The notes beneath the pieces are model-generated. The model had not been told where the DNA came from and did not search any database. It worked only from the letters and a program-made list of their open reading frames with translations. Shown in pieces: positions 1 through 6,306 of a stretch of 9,651 nucleotides of DNA. The stretch is taken from the NCBI GenBank assembly GCA_028279155.1, contig JANQST010000260.1:1-9651 (forward strand), in the 5' to 3' direction. Both the position numbers and the translations under genes were made by a program. Positions within the stretch are counted from its first letter, which is position 1; each line of letters begins with the position of its first letter. The stretch comes from Cyclobacteriaceae bacterium. GTDB taxonomy: Bacteria > Bacteroidota > Bacteroidia > Cytophagales > Cyclobacteriaceae.

Positions 1-2
1 TC

Positions 3-53
3 CAATTCATACAAATACGAAAATTGATAGAAAGAGTTGTAAAAGGAAACTAA
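3..53 (+). CDS. Possible C-terminal tail of a plus-strand gene (partial)
   Basis: Reading from base 3, the plus strand is open for 16 codons (QFIQIRKLIERVVKGN) and ends at TAA 51-53. The peptide is amphipathic and basic, as C-terminal helices often are, and the stop lies 10 bases short of the convergent stop of the phosphatase gene at 64. That arrangement is what one expects for a neighbouring gene entering from the left edge. The stretch is far too short to assign a family, and an open run of this length can arise by chance. No terminator hairpin is visible between the two stops. Confidence 0.3.
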   Translation, partial: QFIQIRKLIERVVKGN

Positions 54-63
54 TGTGGAGTGT

Positions 64-852
64 TTACCAATTGTTCTTTACTACTTCAAGCAATTGTGCA
101 TGTACTGCTCCTGCAGCTACGATCTCTCTTCCAAACAGGTAATTGTTGCCACCGCTGAAGTCTGAAACCAGGCCTCCTGCCTCTTTTACAAGTAAAACTC
201 CTGCTGCAACATCCCACGGGTTGAGGTTGTATTCAAAGAATCCTCCATACCTTCCGGAAGCCACATAGGCAAGGTCAGCTGCAGCGCTTCCCATTCGACG
301 CAACCCTCGTGTATTTTTCATTAAATCGTTGAGAATGGATAGGTAGTTTTCCAGGCGTTCAAAATTGTAGATTGGAAATCCCGTGGCAAACACACATTCA
401 TTGATGTGCTTTTCTTCCGCAACATGGATAGGTTCTTCATTTAAGTAGGCACCTCCATCTTTCCAGCCATAGAAGCATTCGTCATTAGCAACTTCATAAA
501 TAACTCCAACCACCATCTCGTCTTTGTGCTGCAATGCTACACTCACACAAAAATTGGGTAACCCATGGACAAAATTGGTAGTGCCATCCAATGGATCAAT
601 GATCCAGTTGTATTCTTTGGTGTGTTGAGATACTGTCTCCTCCTCGGTCAGAAATCCGGCATCATTAATTAGTGGTGTCAACGTCTCAACAAGCATTTTC
701 TCAGCCTCCTTATCAACATAAGAAACCAGGTCCGTCTTCCTACCTTTGAACTCCACATGTTTTTTACTGAAATCCTGGCGTTCTCGACGTATGAAGGCTC
801 CAGTTTCAAGCGCAGCATTTACAACGTGACCCGTGATGTCTTCTAAATTCAT
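64..852 (-). CDS. suhB: Inositol-1-monophosphatase family protein (SuhB-like)
   Basis: This is a 262-residue cytoplasmic Mg-dependent phosphatase of the inositol monophosphatase fold, which typically hydrolyses myo-inositol phosphates or related sugar phosphates. The metal-binding elements are all present: the acidic pair at E70-E71, the signature DPLDGTTNFVH at residues 86-96 (D86, D89 and T91 are the expected ligands), and the second signature W213-D214 in NPWDVAAGVLLVKEAGG. The RRMGSAAADLAYVASG segment (about 185-200) is the usual substrate-side helix. Length is normal for the family. Its ATG overlaps the RsmI stop as ATGA, so translation is probably coupled and the gene is the last of a minus-strand operon. 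True substrate is not readable from sequence; an extragenic-suppressor (SuhB) type RNA role or a CysQ-like role is possible, but the closest resemblance is to the SuhB/IMPase branch. Confidence 0.93.
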   Translation of the reverse strand: MNLEDITGHVVNAALETGAFIRRERQDFSKKHVEFKGRKTDLVSYVDKEAEKMLVETLTPLINDAGFLTEEETVSQHTKEYNWIIDPLDGTTNFVHGLPNFCVSVALQHKDEMVVGVIYEVANDECFYGWKDGGAYLNEEPIHVAEEKHINECVFATGFPIYNFERLENYLSILNDLMKNTRGLRRMGSAAADLAYVASGRYGGFFEYNLNPWDVAAGVLLVKEAGGLVSDFSGGNNYLFGREIVAAGAVHAQLLEVVKNNW

Positions 853-1526
853 TTCGCTCCTTCTAAAACAATGACAAATTCGCCTTTAATTGATTTCTCA
901 GTAAAATGCTGTCTAACCTCTGAAATAGTACCGGTAACAGTCTCTTCGAACTTTTTTGTCAGCTCGCGCGAGACAGAAACTCTTCGTTCTCCCAGAATCT
1001 CAAGTAGTTGATCCAATGTCTTAAGCAGACGATGGGGCGATTCGTAGAATATAGTTGTTCTCGATTCTTCTTTGAGTGCACTGATCCTTGTCTGTCGCCC
1101 TTTCTTATGAGGTAAAAACCCCTCGAAGACGAAACGCTCACAAGGAAACCCGGATTTAATCAAAGCCGGCACAAAGGCAGTGGCCCCAGGTAAGGAATCA
1201 ACAACTATTCCCTCTGTCAGTGCCTCTCGTACAAGTAGAAATCCCGGATCTGAAATTCCTGGTGTACCAGCGTCTGATATTTGAGCAATAGAACTTCCAC
1301 TTTTTAGTTTCTCAATGGCTTGCTCAACTTTTTTATGCTCATTGTGAGCATGAAAACTTTGAGCAGGTGTAGAGATTTCATAATGCTTTAACAAAACCCC
1401 GGAAGTCCGTGTGTCCTCTGCAAGGATCAGATCCACAGATTTTAAAACCTCTACCGAGCGAAATGTCATATCTCCCAGGTTTCCAATCGGGGTAGGAACA
1501 AGATACAACTTCCCAAATTCGCTCAT
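849..1526 (-). CDS. rsmI: 16S rRNA (cytidine(1402)-2'-O)-methyltransferase RsmI
   Basis: This 225-residue protein is a SAM-dependent tetrapyrrole-methylase-fold enzyme that 2'-O-methylates C1402 in the decoding centre of 16S rRNA. Family motifs appear in order: LYLVPTPIGNLGDMTFRS at about 7-24, the AEDTR motif at 36-40, the SAM-binding SDAGTPGISDPG at 84-95, LPGATAFVPALIKSG at 112-126, and the YESPHRL segment at 161-167. It is shorter than the roughly 286-residue Escherichia coli enzyme because it lacks the C-terminal extension; that is common in this phylum. No Shine-Dalgarno is visible before the ATG at 1526. It sits 27 bases downstream of the lipoprotein gene and overlaps the phosphatase start by 4 bases, so the three are probably co-transcribed. 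Confidence 0.95.
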   Translation of the reverse strand: MSEFGKLYLVPTPIGNLGDMTFRSVEVLKSVDLILAEDTRTSGVLLKHYEISTPAQSFHAHNEHKKVEQAIEKLKSGSSIAQISDAGTPGISDPGFLLVREALTEGIVVDSLPGATAFVPALIKSGFPCERFVFEGFLPHKKGRQTRISALKEESRTTIFYESPHRLLKTLDQLLEILGERRVSVSRELTKKFEETVTGTISEVRQHFTEKSIKGEFVIVLEGAK

Positions 1527-1553
1527 GAATGCAATTTAGTGAGATTACGCATC

Positions 1554-2687
1554 CTAGAATCGGGCATAGAACCTTCTCAGATGTCCGGATGCCTGGCTAT
1601 AGATGGGATCACAAAACTTTGCAAACAGAAATTGTGGATCAGGAGGGGGAATCTCTCTAAGCTTAGCCAACTTCAATTGTTCTGCTGTCAAAGCTCTTTC
1701 ATCGCCTTTAAAAGTCGCCCATTCTGAGATCCATTGATATTGACCTGGCATCTTTCTTTGAAAAAGGATCCTGTCTGTTCTTCCATCATAGATTCTCAAA
1801 TCCAACAATCCTTTTGAATCCAGGTACTTTGTAAACGTGGTATATTCTGCTTTCACCTTACCATACACATCCTTTGCTTCACCACCGACATCTACCTGGC
1901 CAACAATGACACTATCCTGGGTATATTCCTTCGTCTTTTCTTTAATGTATGTTTGGCCAACAACGAAATCATCGAATTGCATGACCACTACATGATCAGG
2001 CTGATTCAAGCCTGTTCTCTGGGCTTCAATCGGACTGTAAAATCTAACAAATTCACTTAGCTGATTCTGATCCAAAAATTCATAAACCCTGTTCTGGAAA
2101 AACTCATGGGTAAGTCCAAACCGTCGTGAATGAACAGGGATCTGATCCAACAACACTTTCAAGGTTGCTCGCTCTCTCGCAAGCTCCAATTTCGCGGGAG
2201 TATCCTTATAATTAGGCATTAAATACTGAGTCCGCTCGAAATGCCGGAATGCAGCTATTGCAGATTCTCGCGTCCCTTTGTTAAGCTCTTCCACACCTGC
2301 GGCATATCGTTCTTCTGCCGCTTGAATTGATGCGTCGTTAAACTCACTTTGATAGTTTGTAGGATTGGGGATTACCTTCAGACATGCTGGGCACTGCCAA
2401 ATTCTATTATGCACCCAGTTCAATTGATCGTAGGCATCTGCAATCTGATCCCATTTGAACCTTGCATTGGATGACTTTAATTGATTGACCGTTCGCAAAT
2501 GCTTTTGTTGTGAGAGGTCATAGGCCTGCCGCAATGTTTCTTGGGCCTTTCTGTTGTTGGGGCTTTTTTGAAGCCGGTTTACCGCACGATCAATGGAGGT
2601 GTTGTAATTCCCTTTTTCTAATTGCTTCTTTCCACTGGAACAGCTCCAAAGGACAGCTGCTGATAATATTATGATGAATTTTTGCAT
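1554..2687 (-). CDS. Uncharacterised lipoprotein with TPR-like helical repeats
   Basis: This is a 377-residue protein with a lipoprotein signal peptide: basic start MQK, a hydrophobic stretch, and lipobox LWSC with the lipidated cysteine at C16. The mature N-terminal half is helical and TPR-like: one repeat-like unit at about 20-56 (KQLEKGNYNTSIDRAVNRL) and another at about 124-170 (YAAGVEELNKGTRESAIAAF). Between them lies a C-P-A-C motif (C99, C102). The C-terminal half (about 230-377) is predicted beta-rich and carries a conserved-looking stretch with DRILF, WISEWATFKGDERALT and a C-terminal RRFYARF. I recognise this only as a conserved hypothetical outer-membrane or periplasmic lipoprotein of Bacteroidota; its function is unknown. 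It follows the PCD gene by 70 bases and precedes rsmI by 27. Confidence 0.85.
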   Translation of the reverse strand: MQKFIIILSAAVLWSCSSGKKQLEKGNYNTSIDRAVNRLQKSPNNRKAQETLRQAYDLSQQKHLRTVNQLKSSNARFKWDQIADAYDQLNWVHNRIWQCPACLKVIPNPTNYQSEFNDASIQAAEERYAAGVEELNKGTRESAIAAFRHFERTQYLMPNYKDTPAKLELARERATLKVLLDQIPVHSRRFGLTHEFFQNRVYEFLDQNQLSEFVRFYSPIEAQRTGLNQPDHVVVMQFDDFVVGQTYIKEKTKEYTQDSVIVGQVDVGGEAKDVYGKVKAEYTTFTKYLDSKGLLDLRIYDGRTDRILFQRKMPGQYQWISEWATFKGDERALTAEQLKLAKLREIPPPDPQFLFAKFCDPIYSQASGHLRRFYARF

Positions 2688-2723
2688 GATTCAATCGGTT
2701 TTAGGTGATTGGAAAATCAAAGA

Positions 2724-2741
2724 TTGGACCAACTAGTCCAA
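2724..2741 (-). terminator. Weak hairpin downstream of the PCD gene
   Basis: A perfect 6-bp inverted repeat (TTGGAC / GTCCAA) with a 6-base loop lies 16 bases past the PCD stop. On the minus strand it is followed by TCTTTGATTTTCC, which is T-rich but interrupted, and it is preceded by a run of six T. The stem is short, so at best it is a weak or partial terminator between PCD and the lipoprotein gene. An alternative is that this region holds the promoter of the lipoprotein gene: AATCTTTG on the minus strand (2718-2725) is one base from the TAnnTTTG -7 consensus. Confidence 0.3.
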
Positions 2742-2757
2742 AAAACAATTTGTTCGA

Positions 2758-2988
2758 CTAAACCAGCTGATCTATCGATGCAGCTAATTCCCGGTCATTA
2801 TCTGTTACTATATCACCGGCATCATGCGTACAGAGCTCTATTTTCACCGTATTGTACACGTTACTCCAATTTGGATGATGATCCATTTTTTCGGCAACAA
2901 TCGCTACCCTGGTCATAAATGAAAATGCTTCGACGAAATTTCCAAACTCAAAAGTCCGAACCAGTTTATTGTTTTCTTCGATCCACAT
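2758..2988 (-). CDS. phhB: 4a-hydroxytetrahydrobiopterin dehydratase (PCD/DCoH family)
   Basis: This is a 76-residue pterin-4a-carbinolamine dehydratase, which dehydrates the 4a-hydroxy pterin formed by aromatic amino acid hydroxylases and so regenerates the cofactor. The active-site signature is intact: EKMDHHPNW at 33-41 with H37, H38 and P39, and the second signature THDAGDIVTDND at 54-65, with H55 and D56. It starts at the WIEENNKL segment and lacks the first roughly 20 residues of longer homologues, but the short form is common in Bacteroidota. No aromatic amino acid hydroxylase gene is in the window, so its partner is elsewhere or it serves another pterin (for example molybdopterin-related) role. 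It lies 39 bases after the DUF493 gene. Confidence 0.92.
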   Translation of the reverse strand: MWIEENNKLVRTFEFGNFVEAFSFMTRVAIVAEKMDHHPNWSNVYNTVKIELCTHDAGDIVTDNDRELAASIDQLV

Positions 2989-2990
2989 AA

Positions 2991-3024
2991 GTTAGTTGTT
3001 AGTTGAAAGTAGTCAGTTAATAGT
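2991..3024. repeat. Short imperfect GTTAGTT direct repeats
   Basis: The gap between the DUF493 and PCD genes consists largely of GTTAGTT-like units: two adjacent perfect copies at 2991-2997 and 2998-3004, followed by degenerate copies (GTAGTCAGTTAATAGTT) to about 3024. On the transcribed strand this gives an A/C/T-rich leader (AACTA repeats) without secondary structure, which could favour ribosome loading on PCD in a genome that rarely uses Shine-Dalgarno sequences. It may equally be simple-sequence noise. Confidence 0.4.
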
Positions 3025-3027
3025 TTT

Positions 3028-3288
3028 CTATAATGCGATTAGTCCTTCTATTTTTTTAGCTTCCTTGTAAATGTTTATCACGTCTTCACTTGATTCCATT
3101 TCTGCTTCAATGGTTACGCTCACGTATTTATTTCCGGAACTAGGCTTTATCCTGACCTCTGCTCCGTCCACCAATTTCTCCACCACTTGCTGCTGCTCAG
3201 TTTTAACAATGAATTTGAAACTGTAATGACCAGGAAAATTATGAGCACCCTCGAGTTTTTCTTTAAAAGCTAATTCCTCTGCATTCAT
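3028..3288 (-). CDS. DUF493 (YbeD-like) family protein
   Basis: This 86-residue protein matches the small DUF493/UPF0250 family (YbeD in Escherichia coli), which has an ACT-like ferredoxin fold and no settled biochemical role. Characteristic elements are the FPGHYSFKFIV strand at 18-28, the basic PSSGNKYVSVTIEAEM strand pair at 49-64, and the following helix that begins near residue 66 (SSEDVINIYKEAKKIEG). YbeD-like proteins are suspected small-molecule-binding regulators by analogy with ACT domains; nothing in this sequence identifies a ligand. An AAGAAG stretch abuts the ATG. It lies downstream of the ppiD terminator and upstream of PCD, and is probably the first gene of the leftward cluster. 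Confidence 0.85.
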   Translation of the reverse strand: MNAEELAFKEKLEGAHNFPGHYSFKFIVKTEQQQVVEKLVDGAEVRIKPSSGNKYVSVTIEAEMESSEDVINIYKEAKKIEGLIAL

Positions 3289-3306
3289 CTTCTTGAAAGT
3301 TAAATT

Positions 3307-3351
3307 GAATTAAAATGAAAAGGGTCAATCCAGTAAGTGAATTGACCCTTT
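3307..3351 (-). terminator. Intrinsic terminator after the ppiD-like gene
   Basis: An 11-bp perfect inverted repeat (AAAGGGTCAAT at 3319-3329 and ATTGACCCTTT at 3341-3351) with an 11-base loop lies 22 bases beyond the stop of the PpiD-like gene. On the minus strand the distal arm runs into TTTTCATTTTAATTC, so the hairpin plus T-rich tail has the layout of a Rho-independent terminator. It separates the PpiD-like gene from the DUF493 gene, whose transcript must therefore start within or just after it, or depend on read-through. Confidence 0.75.
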
Positions 3352-3373
3352 GGTTGAAATTTCTTTATTCGAA

Positions 3374-5218
3374 TTAGAAGAACTTATATCTCATGTCTTC
3401 AATTTCTGCAAATTCCTTGATCGCATTATCAATGTTCCGGCTCACATAGACTCTGAAATAAGTGTAAGGAAAATCTGCAATAACACTTGTGAATCCGACT
3501 CTTCTTTGTGCCAATTGCTGACTGTAAGGGGAATAATCCTCAAGGTCTTCAGGGACATCTTTGGTAACTAGTTTAACCATTAATACTCCATCCCGCACTT
3601 TGAATGCACGCGTATTTTCTTCTTCGTTTAAGGCGAAAGCCAATCCAATCGCTTCAGGAGCATATCCAACAGAGGTAATATTGTTGGATGAAAGTTGAAT
3701 GTCTGCAGTTCCGGTTTTTGCATCCTCTCCGTATTCTGTGGCTATTTCACTAAGGTCATTGCTGCCTATGTTGTTTAGCTGCTCTATTAGCAGGTCACCT
3801 TTCTTTTCATTTCTTACCGCAACAGTCAATTGGTTTCTTACGCTTTCCAAATTCGCTAAACCACTTTCTTGTTTACCTGTCATTGTAGCAACGATGTATT
3901 GATCTTCAATCTCTCGTACATCCGACACGGCACCCATTTGTGCTTCATTGTACAACCACAGGGCAAGGCCTCTTCCTTCATTTATGACTCCAACGCGTTG
4001 CGCATTTTGACTGACATTGTTTGCCTTCAATATTCTATATCCTTGATCTTCAGCATTTCGTCTGAATTCTTCGGTGTTACCAGCAGAAGCAGCGAATAAG
4101 TCAGCTTCTCGATAAATGGCATTTATTGTTTCGTCCGAGATGAAGAAGTCCTTTCTGATCTTTGCCACTCGGTATAGTACACTGTCTCTTGTAATTACAT
4201 CCGCTCTGGATAGCTTATAGAATTCATAATTTCCATTTACGATTTGTGGTTCTGAAACGAATCCAACATCAACCGCATTATTTCCAGCTTTAAGCTGGCT
4301 GGGAAGATTATCAATTTGATACGTTAGAAATGAAAACTGATCATCTGAATTGACAACAACGTAACTTGAATCATTTGTACTATTGATCAGTCCATCTTTT
4401 AAGTCTGCAACTTCCTGGGCAACAATCGCACTATCTTCTGCAGAAGGACTCATATCGAATACGATGTACTCCATACTTCTGGATTCTTCTCTATCATATT
4501 CCCCTTCGTGCTCTGAAAGATAGGTTTGTAATTCGCCATCGCTAACCACAACTGAGGAATCGCTCACAGTTAGGTATGGCACATAAACATATTCTAGTGT
4601 TGCATTGGCGTTCTGTCCCTGGTACTCTTCCTTTGCTTCGTATTTTGTCACATAGTTGGTTTTCACCAACAAGTTCTGGTACTTGCCTACTAATCTACTA
4701 GGCTCCAGAGAGGCTTCAAATGAAAGCCATGCGGCTTGTTGTTGTGGCTCTGCCTGAGACATTTGAGCCAGGAAATTGGTGACATTGTCCTTAGAAAAAG
4801 CTCCTGTTTGCGGATCTCTAAAGAATTGCTGGATTTCAGGGCTAATGTTATTTCCCTGAACCATATCAACCAATTCCAGTGCAGTGATGTCAAGACCTAG
4901 CTCATCAAATTGATTTTGATACGCAGACTCAAGGATCAAAGCATTCCACGCCTGATCTCTAATTCCATCTAACTCTTGTTGTGCAGGATTTCTTCCTGTG
5001 TTTAATCCAAAGTTGTAAGAAAGTAGGTCAACTTTTGCCTGGAATTTTTCATTGGTGATATTCTCGCCAGCCATTTCCGCAATATCCGGAGTTTGACCAC
5101 CTCCAAGCAATGTGGAGTTGCCAATAAGGTCGGTCATGATGAATGAAAGCATGGTAACCATGATCGCTCCCACCACGATCTTTCCCATCTTGTTTCTAAG
5201 TGTACCAATTAGTGCCAT
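3374..5218 (-). CDS. ppiD: PpiD/SurA-type periplasmic chaperone lacking a visible parvulin domain
   Basis: This 614-residue protein has the architecture of the membrane-anchored periplasmic folding factor PpiD. Residues 1-12 (MALIGTLRNKMG) are cytoplasmic, about 13-33 form one transmembrane anchor, and about 45-200 match the SurA/PpiD N-terminal chaperone domain (MAGENITNEKFQAKVD; DELGLDITALELVDMV; QTGAFSKDNVTNFLAQM). About 205-345 is the segment that normally leads into the PPIase domain, and about 348-614 resembles the C-terminal part of Bacteroidota PpiD proteins (FFISDETINAIYREADLFA). The parvulin hallmarks, namely a SHIL-type strand, a GGDLGWF-type loop, a PFE-A-F helix and an FGYHII strand, are absent; the flanks meet at about 335-350. 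Related proteins in this phylum are, from memory, about 700 residues, so the shortfall equals roughly one parvulin domain. It probably binds unfolded envelope proteins without isomerase activity. It has its own promoter-like box and terminator. Confidence 0.88.
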   Translation of the reverse strand: MALIGTLRNKMGKIVVGAIMVTMLSFIMTDLIGNSTLLGGGQTPDIAEMAGENITNEKFQAKVDLLSYNFGLNTGRNPAQQELDGIRDQAWNALILESAYQNQFDELGLDITALELVDMVQGNNISPEIQQFFRDPQTGAFSKDNVTNFLAQMSQAEPQQQAAWLSFEASLEPSRLVGKYQNLLVKTNYVTKYEAKEEYQGQNANATLEYVYVPYLTVSDSSVVVSDGELQTYLSEHEGEYDREESRSMEYIVFDMSPSAEDSAIVAQEVADLKDGLINSTNDSSYVVVNSDDQFSFLTYQIDNLPSQLKAGNNAVDVGFVSEPQIVNGNYEFYKLSRADVITRDSVLYRVAKIRKDFFISDETINAIYREADLFAASAGNTEEFRRNAEDQGYRILKANNVSQNAQRVGVINEGRGLALWLYNEAQMGAVSDVREIEDQYIVATMTGKQESGLANLESVRNQLTVAVRNEKKGDLLIEQLNNIGSNDLSEIATEYGEDAKTGTADIQLSSNNITSVGYAPEAIGLAFALNEEENTRAFKVRDGVLMVKLVTKDVPEDLEDYSPYSQQLAQRRVGFTSVIADFPYTYFRVYVSRNIDNAIKEFAEIEDMRYKFF

Positions 5219-5244
5219 TTGTAATGTCTCGTTTTTGAGGTCGG

Positions 5245-5252
5245 CAAAAATA
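5245..5252 (-). promoter_or_regulatory. Bacteroidota-type -7 box before the ppiD-like gene
   Basis: The minus strand reads TATTTTTG here, an exact match to the TAnnTTTG -7 element used by the primary sigma factor of Bacteroidota. A start site a few bases downstream would give a leader of about 20 bases before the ATG at 5218. A clear -33 TTG element at the usual spacing is not visible, so the match is one-sided. No Shine-Dalgarno follows; the leader is A-rich (AAAACGAGACATTACAA). Confidence 0.5.
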
Positions 5253-5322
5253 AGAAATTATTTAGGTAATTGGCTACTAGAATGTTAGGTCTTTGTAAAA
5301 GTCCTGAGTACCACTTATGATT

Positions 5323-6237
5323 TTAGATCCTGCTGGTCGCTAACACCGATCTCCGACTCCAAAACCAAGCCAGACTCAGCCCCGATAATATGTGCCAAAT
5401 CCCCCACCAGGCAGCCACAATGGCCATTCCTCCCAATCCGTCGAAGAATGCAAATATGAGCAACAACCCTAAGCCCGAATTCTGGATGCCTGTCTCTATT
5501 GCAAGTGTTCTTTTGTCTTCCATTTTTAGTTTGAACAGACTGCCGATTTGAAATCCACAGGTGAGGGCAACTGCGTTGTGAATCAATACGAGGAACACCA
5601 CCATATGAATGTAAGTGAGGAAGAGATCAAAATTTGCGCTAAAAGCCATGAAAACAATGGCGGCAAAAATGAGTATTGAGCTATAGTGCATGATCGGGTG
5701 CAATCGCTCAGCAATAGCTGGCTTGTATCTTCTCAGCAGCATCCCCAGGGTTATAGGAATCAGCAATAACATGGTAATTGTTTTAAGGAGTTTCCAAAAG
5801 TCCAAACTGACTTCATTAAGAATTACTGCAGTTGGTTCGTACATTGATGCCCAAATAGTAAGATTGAGTGGTGTCATGATGATCGCAAACAAACTGGAAA
5901 TAGCTGTAAGGCTGATGGAGAGGGCTGTATTTGCCTTAGCCATGGATGACATAAAATTGGAAATGTTACCTCCCGGACAGGCAGCGACCAGCATCATTCC
6001 TAAGGCAAGGCTTGGTTTTGGTTGAAGTGCTAACACTAAAAGAAAAGTGAGTAATGGCAGAACAAAAAATTGAGAAAGCATACCTGCTAATGCGGATTTA
6101 GGAGCTTTTATGACCCTTCCAAAATCCTCTGGAGTGAGGTTGATGGCAACACCAAGCATGATGAAACCAAGACTGATGTTCAGAAGAAATAGATTTTCTT
6201 CACTAAAATTCAATACTACTTCATCGATTGACTCCAT
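5323..6237 (-). CDS. Bile acid:sodium symporter (BASS/SBF) family transporter
   Basis: This is a polytopic inner-membrane protein of about 304 residues with roughly nine to ten hydrophobic segments, from the BASS family of sodium-coupled organic-anion transporters. Counting from the chosen start, signatures are LNISLGFIMLGVAINLTPEDF at about 19-39, the first sodium-site crossover ACPGGNISNFMSSMAKAN at about 86-103, and the second crossover with E-T-G-I-Q-N-S-G-L at about 247-255. These polar breaks are where the family binds sodium. An ATG nine codons further upstream (6264) is in frame, but the inner ATG at 6237 is preferred because a rare GGAGG lies 3 bases before it and because family members begin at this point. 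Bacterial homologues carry pantoate, bile-acid-like compounds or other organic anions; the substrate cannot be told here. It diverges from the DinB gene and has no obvious terminator. Confidence 0.9.
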   Translation of the reverse strand: MESIDEVVLNFSEENLFLLNISLGFIMLGVAINLTPEDFGRVIKAPKSALAGMLSQFFVLPLLTFLLVLALQPKPSLALGMMLVAACPGGNISNFMSSMAKANTALSISLTAISSLFAIIMTPLNLTIWASMYEPTAVILNEVSLDFWKLLKTITMLLLIPITLGMLLRRYKPAIAERLHPIMHYSSILIFAAIVFMAFSANFDLFLTYIHMVVFLVLIHNAVALTCGFQIGSLFKLKMEDKRTLAIETGIQNSGLGLLLIFAFFDGLGGMAIVAAWWGIWHILSGLSLAWFWSRRSVLATSRI

Positions 6238-6240
6238 AAA

Positions 6241-6245
6241 CCTCC
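6241..6245 (-). promoter_or_regulatory. GGAGG ribosome binding site deciding the symporter start
   Basis: The minus strand reads TTGGAGGTTTATGG, placing a canonical GGAGG 3 bases before the ATG at 6237. This is one of the few recognisable Shine-Dalgarno sequences in the window. The spacing is shorter than ideal, so the evidence is suggestive only. It lies inside the longer reading frame that begins at 6264. Confidence 0.45.
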
Positions 6246-6274
6246 AATTTAAGAAGATTATCATTTACTGATTG

Positions 6275-6301
6275 ATTAGCTTGATAAGCACAAAAGCTAA
6301 T
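6275..6301. promoter_or_regulatory. Inverted repeat in the divergent symporter/DinB intergenic region
   Basis: ATTAGCTT at 6275-6282 and AAGCTAAT at 6294-6301 form a perfect 8-bp dyad with an 11-base spacer, ending 5 bases before the DinB-family ATG. The position between divergently transcribed genes fits an operator for a dimeric regulator. It could also fold as a weak AT-rich hairpin in the DinB leader. On the minus strand the same stretch contains TAGCTTTTG, one inserted base away from a TAnnTTTG box for the symporter. Confidence 0.35.
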
Positions 6302-6306
6302 TCACT

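Noticed and set aside
3350..3571. A 73-codon plus-strand frame starting between the terminator and the end of the ppiD-like gene
   Set aside because: Nearly all of it is antisense to the ppiD-like C-terminus, and the start lies just beyond the terminator hairpin without a promoter-like box.
5690..6025. A 111-codon plus-strand frame inside the symporter gene
   Set aside because: It lies antisense to well-conserved transmembrane segments and sodium-site motifs; its peptide shows no recognisable domain.
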